IMG/VR virus record: IMGVR_UViG_3300025645_000143
Span: 1 to 43,250 of that record
Length of the DNA stretch: 43,250 bases
Reading direction: 5' to 3' (one strand)
Origin: a virus
Position numbers and translations under genes: made by a program. Below are positions 38,086 through 43,250 of this stretch, in pieces (positions within the stretch are counted from its first letter, which is position 1; the number at the start of each line of letters is the position of its first letter). Below the pieces are notes generated by a model. It did not search any database. It saw only the letters and a list, made by a program, of their open reading frames with translations, and had not been told where the DNA came from.

Positions 38086-40209
38086 ATGAAAAACATAATC
38101 AAATTTTTTGAATTGCAAATGAAGCAAGGCCTCTTTTGGGAGATGCCCGATATTTCAAAAAACGGGAAAACAAAACCACCTGATCCCGTATGGCTCGCTT
38201 CTGACTACCTGCCAGGACTTGAGGCAGCGAAAGCGTTTAACGTGCCTTTGATGTCCGACGATGAGATATTAAAAGCAGCAGCTAACAAAGAAGAGCTTGT
38301 CTGTGATATCGAAATTTATGGGAATTATTTTCTCTGTGCTTTCATGTCGATGGAAACTGGCAAGAGTGCATTTGTGGAAATGATCGGTGAAGCGCCGATG
38401 AGTGAGAGCGATTTGCAAAAACTCAATTGGATTCTTGGGAACTTCAAAATTATCACTTTTAACGGCATCAACTTCGATCTTCCCATCTTATCTCTTGCCG
38501 TGAAAAAAAGAGGTTGTCGGGAATTGAAACATGCTTGTGACATGATTATTCAGCAAGAGATCAAACCTAATCAGGTTTTAAAATCTCTCAAATGCGAGCT
38601 GTTGAAAATAGACCATATTGATCTTATACAAGTTGCGCCACTCGCAGGCTCATTGAAAATTTATGGGGGGCGCTTGCACGTTCCAAAAATGCAAGACCTT
38701 CCTTTTCCTCCAGAAATAGATCTTTCGCCAGATCAGATTTCAATCATGCGATTTTATTGCATCAACGATCTTACCACAACAGCATTTCTCAATGCTAATC
38801 TGAAAGATCAAATTGCAATCAGAGTTTCGATGTCGGCAAAATATGGCATTGATCTCAGATCAAAATCAGATGCGCAAATAGCCGAAGCAGTTATCAAAAA
38901 CGAGATTAAGAATCTTACAGGGGTCGAACCGAAAAGACCTTCGATTCCAGAAGGAACTTCTTTTAGATATACAGCGCCCAGCTTTGTAAAATTTGAAATG
39001 CCTGTTTTGAAAGATCTATTGCAAAAGGTTCTTTGTGGTGATTTTGTGATATCTGAAAAAGGTTCCGTCATCACCCCCGCAACTTTGAGAGATGGCGATA
39101 AACCTTTGCATGTCAAAGTAGGAAAGATGTCGTACAAAGTAGGGATTGGCGGTCTGCACTCGACTGAAGAAGTCACTAGCCACAAAGTCACGCCAGATTT
39201 CAAACTGGCAGATCGTGACGTTGCTTCATATTACCCCATGGTAATTTTGAATCAGCAACTTTACCCCAAGCACCTTGGAACGCATTTCTTGCAGGTTTAC
39301 GAAACACTTGTGAAGACACGTTTAGCTGCGAAAAGGAGAGCGCAAGAAATATCCGTTGAGATTGAATCTTTGAAAAAGCTTTTCAAAATGAACAAAGCTG
39401 AAATAGAACAGAAAATAAAAGATCTTGAGAAAGAGAGGCATCAATGTTCCGTTCTTGCAGATTCAAAAAAAATTGAAATCAACGGAAGCTTTGGAAAGCT
39501 GGGGTCAAAGTGGTCTTTTCTCTATGCTCCCGATCTGATGATTCAAGTAACTGTGACGGGTCAATTGGCGCTCTTGATGCTCATTGAACGTCTTGAGCTT
39601 GCAGGCGTTGAAGTAGTGAGCGCAAACACCGATGGGATCGTCTTCAAGCATCCTCGCATCATGCAAGATGTGATTGATCAAGTGGTCGCCCAATGGGAAG
39701 AAGATACAAGTTTTGAAACTGAAGAAACTGAATATTCTGCTTTGTATAGTCGCGACGTGAACAACTACATTGCAGTGAAACCCAACGGCAAGACCAAAAC
39801 CAAAGGAGCGTATTCGAACCCCTGGAACGATCCTTACGCCGCAATTTTCCGATTCCACAAGAACCCTACAAATTCAATTTGCGTTGAAGCTGTGACCGAA
39901 TATCTCACAAAAGGAATTCCGATATCTGACACAATCAACGCTTGCAGAGATCTTGCGAAATTCCTCACAGTGCGAGCTGTTAAAGGTGGCGCTGTAAAAG
40001 ATGGAATCTTTTTGGGCAAAGCGATTCGTTGGTATTATTCGAAGAACGCAGGTGGAATTATCATTTACGCCAAGAGTGGAAACAAGGTTCCAAAATCCGA
40101 TGATGCAAGACCTTGCATGGAAATGCCTGATTCCTTTCCTATAGATCTCGACTTTGATAGATATGAGATGGAATCGAGTGAGATTCTAAAAGACATCGGA
40201 GCAATTTAA
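38086..40209 (+). CDS. Compact family-B-like DNA polymerase with 3'-5' exonuclease
   Basis: From ATG 38086 the product is 707 aa; a TTG start at 38026 would lie inside the structured leader. The exonuclease has CDIEIYG (D74, E76), FNGINFDLPIL (N126, D131) and FYCINDLTTT (Y224, D228). The polymerase has motif A DRDVASYYPMVIL (D378), a motif-B region KKIEINGSFGKLGS with coiled coil 418-455 ahead of it, and motif C SANTDGIVF (D516). The single Asp in motif C and the short length resemble compact phage PolB-like enzymes. It is the replicative polymerase of the phage, with the PrimPol helicase coded on the other strand. Confidence 0.88.
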   Translation: MKNIIKFFELQMKQGLFWEMPDISKNGKTKPPDPVWLASDYLPGLEAAKAFNVPLMSDDEILKAAANKEELVCDIEIYGNYFLCAFMSMETGKSAFVEMIGEAPMSESDLQKLNWILGNFKIITFNGINFDLPILSLAVKKRGCRELKHACDMIIQQEIKPNQVLKSLKCELLKIDHIDLIQVAPLAGSLKIYGGRLHVPKMQDLPFPPEIDLSPDQISIMRFYCINDLTTTAFLNANLKDQIAIRVSMSAKYGIDLRSKSDAQIAEAVIKNEIKNLTGVEPKRPSIPEGTSFRYTAPSFVKFEMPVLKDLLQKVLCGDFVISEKGSVITPATLRDGDKPLHVKVGKMSYKVGIGGLHSTEEVTSHKVTPDFKLADRDVASYYPMVILNQQLYPKHLGTHFLQVYETLVKTRLAAKRRAQEISVEIESLKKLFKMNKAEIEQKIKDLEKERHQCSVLADSKKIEINGSFGKLGSKWSFLYAPDLMIQVTVTGQLALLMLIERLELAGVEVVSANTDGIVFKHPRIMQDVIDQVVAQWEEDTSFETEETEYSALYSRDVNNYIAVKPNGKTKTKGAYSNPWNDPYAAIFRFHKNPTNSICVEAVTEYLTKGIPISDTINACRDLAKFLTVRAVKGGAVKDGIFLGKAIRWYYSKNAGGIIIYAKSGNKVPKSDDARPCMEMPDSFPIDLDFDRYEMESSEILKDIGAI

Positions 40210-40265
40210 GACAATGAACAAAAAAAATTGAAACCAATCCCCCTACCGAACTGAAAAGCGCGGTA

Positions 40266-40466
40266 ATGGGCCGCGATAACTCCCGAAAGGGTTCTCCTGC
40301 ATCGTCTTGTTCTCCTAAGATTATCCAAATCCTGATCGCGCCGAATGATGCTCTCTGGCAGGGTATGCTGATTGGGCTAGACGATGCCGGGGTAACTTAC
40401 CACGCAGGGACAAAGAGCGTATGGGAACCACTAATATCACCTCTTAGTTTTCAGGCGAACGCCTAG
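40266..40466 (+). CDS. Small phage protein, KIIQI-type
   Basis: The 66-aa protein has SPKIIQILIAPNDALWQGML and IGLDDAGVTYHAG plus WEPLISPL, which recalls small beta-propeller-like blade proteins found in many phages and bacteria. The ATG has no clear ribosome-binding site, and the first 16 codons include a recurrent CCCGAAAGGGTT motif also found at 40480 and 41638, so the start is uncertain. It ends FQANA with the recurring GCGAACG junction. Confidence 0.6.
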   Translation: MGRDNSRKGSPASSCSPKIIQILIAPNDALWQGMLIGLDDAGVTYHAGTKSVWEPLISPLSFQANA

Positions 40467-40588
40467 TTCTCCCACCCTGAAAGGGTTGGCAGCAACGCCG
40501 TGTTCTGCTTTCCCTGCCCGCTAGAAAAAACTTACGAATAAATGAAAATAGGTGTTGACGGGAAACAAAATGAGGATATTTTGAACGT

Positions 40589-40870
40589 ATGACCAACCAA
40601 GACCACCAAGTGAACGTAACGAAAACAACAAAAACTGAATTAACTACTATGAAATGGAAAACATATCCAATGGGAGCGGCGGCGGCTGAACGAATGGAAA
40701 TTAGGGGCTTATCGGCTCATCTCGATCATGCGGTAAAAGAACCGTGTGACTTGCAATCAAAGGCGCTTTGCGGAGTTAAAACTTTTTCATTATGCCTGGA
40801 TAGTTCTCTTGCAACCGAAGAAATGCCAGAATGTACTCGATGCCAGAAAATCATTAAAGCGAACGCATGA
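40589..40870 (+). CDS. Small Cys-containing hypothetical protein
   Basis: The 93-aa protein has C-terminal cysteines in VKEPCDLQSKALCGVKTFSL and MPECTRCQKIIKANA, a possible zinc site. The leader has a GTTGACG motif and GAGGA, resembling the duplicated leaders at 22528 and 23451. An internal ATG at 40649 is an alternative start. It ends KANA at the GCGAACGCATGA junction. Confidence 0.6.
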   Translation: MTNQDHQVNVTKTTKTELTTMKWKTYPMGAAAAERMEIRGLSAHLDHAVKEPCDLQSKALCGVKTFSLCLDSSLATEEMPECTRCQKIIKANA

Positions 40871-40914
40871 GCTGAGGCATCGCCCCGACAAGAAACCACC
40901 AACGAAACCGAGAA

Positions 40915-41205
40915 GTGAACGAACCAGAAATGACCATCGAAACACCAGAACATGAGGGCGATTGCTCTCCAGCGACTTGTTCGCTTTGTTTTGTCGTTCT
41001 CGCGTTTCGCTACGGAGGTCACATCAACACATTCCCGATTGGAGTATTCCCTACCCGTGAGGACGCAGAAGCCGCTGCCCGTGACCACCGATACTTTAGG
41101 GGCGGGAAATACGACCACCGAGTATATGAGTTTGAAGCGGGGAAAGCGAATGACGATGTAGGTCATGCCGCCAACAACCGTCCCTGTATTGAAGCGAACG
41201 TATGA
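40915..41205 (+). CDS. Small hypothetical protein
   Basis: The 96-aa frame starts GTG at 40915 (ATG 40930 is an alternative). It contains CSPATCSLCFVVLAFRYGGH and FPTREDAEAAARDHRYFRGG. It overlaps the next gene by ATGA and ends IEANV at a GCGAACGTATGA junction. No family is identified. Confidence 0.6.
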   Translation: MNEPEMTIETPEHEGDCSPATCSLCFVVLAFRYGGHINTFPIGVFPTREDAEAAARDHRYFRGGKYDHRVYEFEAGKANDDVGHAANNRPCIEANV

Positions 41206-41618
41206 AAACAAAAGACAAAATCGAAGCGAAAGACTCGCCGAAAACTGAAGATGTAGCCCTTGATGTGCCGCGACTTGTTTTACCTATCCCGGCTCCATCT
41301 TATCCGTGTATGAATTGCTCGGATGACTACTCATGGCCATCTGGAGATCTCTGGTGGTCAGACCGCGAAAAGAATTGGGTGTGCGCGATATGCTGGGACG
41401 AAAGAGATTGTTTTTATGATGATGACGGGGAACCTCTGGAATCTGAACCGAAGGGGATCAGCCTGGCAGAAGAAATAATCAGCCAGATTCCGTGTAAATG
41501 CGAGTGCGGAGAAGATTCAACTGGATGGGTAAATATCAACTGTTGCAACATCTGCGGGCTTCCGCATGAGGATGAAAAATTGAACTGGAAGTTTCAACAC
41601 AAGAATTTTTCCCGGTAG
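41202..41618 (+). CDS. Cys-rich zinc-ribbon-like protein
   Basis: The 138-aa acidic protein has several Cys pairs: PCMNCSDDYSW, WVCAICWDERDCFYDDDG, IPCKCECGEDS and NCCNICGLPHEDEK. These fit two zinc-binding modules. It is the last rightward gene, facing the leftward tail gene at 41676. It may be a regulatory or nucleic-acid binding protein; the family is not known. Confidence 0.65.
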   Translation: MKTKDKIEAKDSPKTEDVALDVPRLVLPIPAPSYPCMNCSDDYSWPSGDLWWSDREKNWVCAICWDERDCFYDDDGEPLESEPKGISLAEEIISQIPCKCECGEDSTGWVNINCCNICGLPHEDEKLNWKFQHKNFSR

Positions 41619-41675
41619 AACACCCCGATCAGTCGCCCGAAGGGTTGACTGCATCAGAATGTTCAATTTCCAAAT
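41619..41675. other. Convergent gap between the rightward and leftward transcription units
   Basis: This short gap holds CCCGAAGGGTT, similar to motifs at 40283 and 40480. No clear terminator with a U-tract is seen, so read-through between the two units could occur. Confidence 0.5.
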
Positions 41676-42272
41676 CTAAAGCCCCACATATTTGCGATAA
41701 ACAAGGAATTTGATATCCCAGATATCCATGTCTGTGGATGAATTAGCTGTTGAAACATTTATCGTTCCACCGTTGGCCAAGAATGTTGATCCTGTGAAGA
41801 ATTCAGATGAAACTTCAACTGCTGTTTCAACGCTCGCACCTTTTGAAACTCCGACCGAGCGTCTGGAGATGTCGCCAATAGTGCCCCCGATGTTGATTGT
41901 GATATCGATCAGAGCTGAGCTTGCCCCGTCTTTTGCAAGAAATGAAAGACGATAATCAAACATGTCCCCTTCGTTAATTCCAACAAGTTTGTTTGTGCTT
42001 GTGTTCCAGACTTCTGTAACTCCTGTTGGCCATTGCGCAGTGGTGGAGCCTGTTGCCAGACCATCAATTGTAATCTGAGCAGTATAAGAATTTCCAGAAT
42101 CGAGCTGAAGAGGCGATCCCGAAGTGTAAACACTGTCGGCGTAATTCGCCCAGCCGACTCCTGAAACAACTCTTGCAAGGTCTGCTGTCCCGTAAGTCGA
42201 TGAGGCTGTCGGTTGCTCTCCTCCTGATGGCGCTCCATCAGGAATGATGAATTTTCCTGTCGTTAATGGCAT
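41676..42272 (-). CDS. Tail-tip associated protein downstream of gpJ
   Basis: The 198-aa protein is Ser/Thr/Gly-rich with strands (NYADSVYTSGSPLQLDSGNS, YTAQITIDGLATGSTT and WDIKFLVYRKYVGL). It starts 6 bases after the gpJ stop. Such proteins after gpJ are usually side fibre, tip or decoration proteins. No family is recognised. It is the last gene of the leftward unit. Confidence 0.65.
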   Translation of the reverse strand: MPLTTGKFIIPDGAPSGGEQPTASSTYGTADLARVVSGVGWANYADSVYTSGSPLQLDSGNSYTAQITIDGLATGSTTAQWPTGVTEVWNTSTNKLVGINEGDMFDYRLSFLAKDGASSALIDITINIGGTIGDISRRSVGVSKGASVETAVEVSSEFFTGSTFLANGGTINVSTANSSTDMDIWDIKFLVYRKYVGL

Positions 42273-42277
42273 GGTAT

Positions 42278-43250
42278 TTAATAGATAAGTTTGTTTCCTG
42301 AGTTGGTCAAATCGTTGGAAGCATCGTCAATGAGATCAGTTTGGGTTCCTTCGATGAAGTATTCGGTTGTGGTCAGAATCTCATCTGTCCAAACGTCAAT
42401 TTCAGCAACGTGCCAATACACTGAAGGCGTGTTTCCTCTGCTGTTTTTATCAATTTGAATGTAAAGCTCTGGCTCAGTTCCTTGGTAAAATAAGTATGCT
42501 GGCGCAGGTGTGAATGATTCATTGTTTTTCCACAATCTGAAGTATTTGTGATCTGCTTCAATTGCCGGACTCCATGAAAGATACCATGTTTCATATCCTG
42601 TGCCAAATGCCCCGCCGGAGTCTGAGTCATCAAATTGGATTGCTCCCGCTGATACAATTTGAGGGATTGGATTGCTTGCCGCTAGAGCTGTGGGAGTTTC
42701 GCTGTTCCCAATATCATTGCATGCCACAACATCAAAAGTGAAATCCCGATCATCAGCACCGTCAGAGTTTGCATCCTCTGCGTTGTAAATATAAGTCAGA
42801 GCGGATGTTGTGATTTCGCGAAGTGGCGCAATGACTTGAGGGATTGCAATATCGGAAGTTCTATAAATTTTGACTTTGTATTCGGTTGCTGATGCAACTG
42901 CATTCCAAGAAAAATCAAGATATGATCCGATGAATGGATCAACAAGAGCGAGGTTTTGCACATTGCCTGGAGGAGAAGTCGCAGCTCCCACAGTGCCTGA
43001 CCAAGATACAAAAGGACCAATGCCGATATTAACGGCAGCGACTCGCACATAGAGAGTGCCAGGAACCACTGGCAGAGTGTAATTTGTCCTTGTGACGTTA
43101 TCAACTTGTGACCAGATAACGCCGTCTGTCGATTGCTCCAATATATAAGAGAGAGCGCCATAGGCAGGTTCCCACAAGACCGAAACAAATTCTGTGATAT
43201 TTGGAATTGGGAAAACTTCGATTGAAGAGACTACGGGCGCATCAGGTATA
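42278..43250 (-). CDS. gpJ-like tail-tip protein, C-terminal part (continues from window start)
   Basis: The frame runs from the window end to a TAA at 42278 and is the C-terminal 299-324 residues of the protein that begins at 2551. It shows at least two fibronectin-III-like repeats (TDGVIWSQVDNVTRTNYTLP, VAAVNIGIGPFVSW; NLALVDPFIGSYLDFSWNAV). The apparent ATG at 43177 is internal, not a true start. The far C-terminus is the likely receptor-contact region. This right-hand copy keeps the frame across the terminal repeat. Confidence 0.9.
   Translation of the reverse strand, partial: IPDAPVVSSIEVFPIPNITEFVSVLWEPAYGALSYILEQSTDGVIWSQVDNVTRTNYTLPVVPGTLYVRVAAVNIGIGPFVSWSGTVGAATSPPGNVQNLALVDPFIGSYLDFSWNAVASATEYKVKIYRTSDIAIPQVIAPLREITTSALTYIYNAEDANSDGADDRDFTFDVVACNDIGNSETPTALAASNPIPQIVSAGAIQFDDSDSGGAFGTGYETWYLSWSPAIEADHKYFRLWKNNESFTPAPAYLFYQGTEPELYIQIDKNSRGNTPSVYWHVAEIDVWTDEILTTTEYFIEGTQTDLIDDASNDLTNSGNKLIY
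43110..43250. repeat. Terminal direct repeat, right copy (assembly overlap)
   Basis: These 141 bases match 1-140 except for one extra G (the run GCCGTCTG here against GCCTCTG at the left end). This copy keeps the gpJ frame, so the left copy probably holds a sequencing or assembly error. Confidence 0.93.

Noticed and set aside
42278-43177. Separate 299-aa gene starting at ATG 43177
   Set aside because: The frame stays open past the ATG to the window end and continues in phase with the gene starting at 2551; the ATG is internal to the gpJ-like gene.

Overview
The window is best read as one complete circularised genome of a tailed, siphovirus-like bacteriophage of about 43.1 kb. The first 140 bases recur as the last 141 bases, with a one-base indel, which is the usual sign of a circular or circularly permuted assembly cut inside a gene. 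That gene is a lambda gpJ-like tail-tip protein. Reading across the join gives one open frame of about 1,127 codons. The lambda-type tail tip and a small predicted lipoprotein in a lysis cassette suggest a host with an outer membrane. Many starts have A-rich leaders and no clear Shine-Dalgarno, so the host phylum stays open. I see no integrase, excisionase, full repressor module or complete tRNA, so temperate growth is not supported.

The layout is bidirectional. From about 30.48 kb one gene block runs leftward (minus strand) and one rightward (plus strand), and they converge near 41.65 kb. Leftward, in order: a small HTH regulator, a PrimPol-like/DUF3987 primase-helicase, a set of small genes including a stand-alone DnaA domain IV protein and a PAPS-reductase-like protein, a roughly 1 kb AT-rich region full of repeats, two paralogous clusters of small DNA-binding genes, a VRR-NUC nuclease, then packaging (TerS, TerL), portal, MuF-like head protein, scaffold, major capsid, connector and neck genes, tail tube, tail assembly chaperones with a possible -1 frameshift, tape measure, a tail fibre with an SGNH esterase, a lysis cassette (holin-like, lipoprotein, amidase), and the tail-tip genes (DUF1833, NlpC/P60, gpJ).

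Rightward: an AAA ATPase, a DUF669-like protein, a winged-helix protein, a PD-(D/E)XK nuclease with probable Fe-S cysteines, a DNA methyltransferase, a DEAD/H helicase, a Mom-like DNA hypermodification protein fused to a Cys cluster, a compact family-B DNA polymerase preceded by a structured leader RNA, and several small genes with recurring junction sequences.

The rightward block and the primase-helicase look like a self-contained replication, recombination and DNA-modification unit. The leftward block builds the particle and lyses the cell. The most notable points are the Mom fusion and the Cys module it shares with the nuclease, the polymerase leader RNA, the repeat-rich putative control or origin region at 23.5-24.5 kb with operator-like copies that recur at the divergent promoter, the lysis cassette embedded in the tail module, and the mosaic small-gene cassettes with duplicated leaders.
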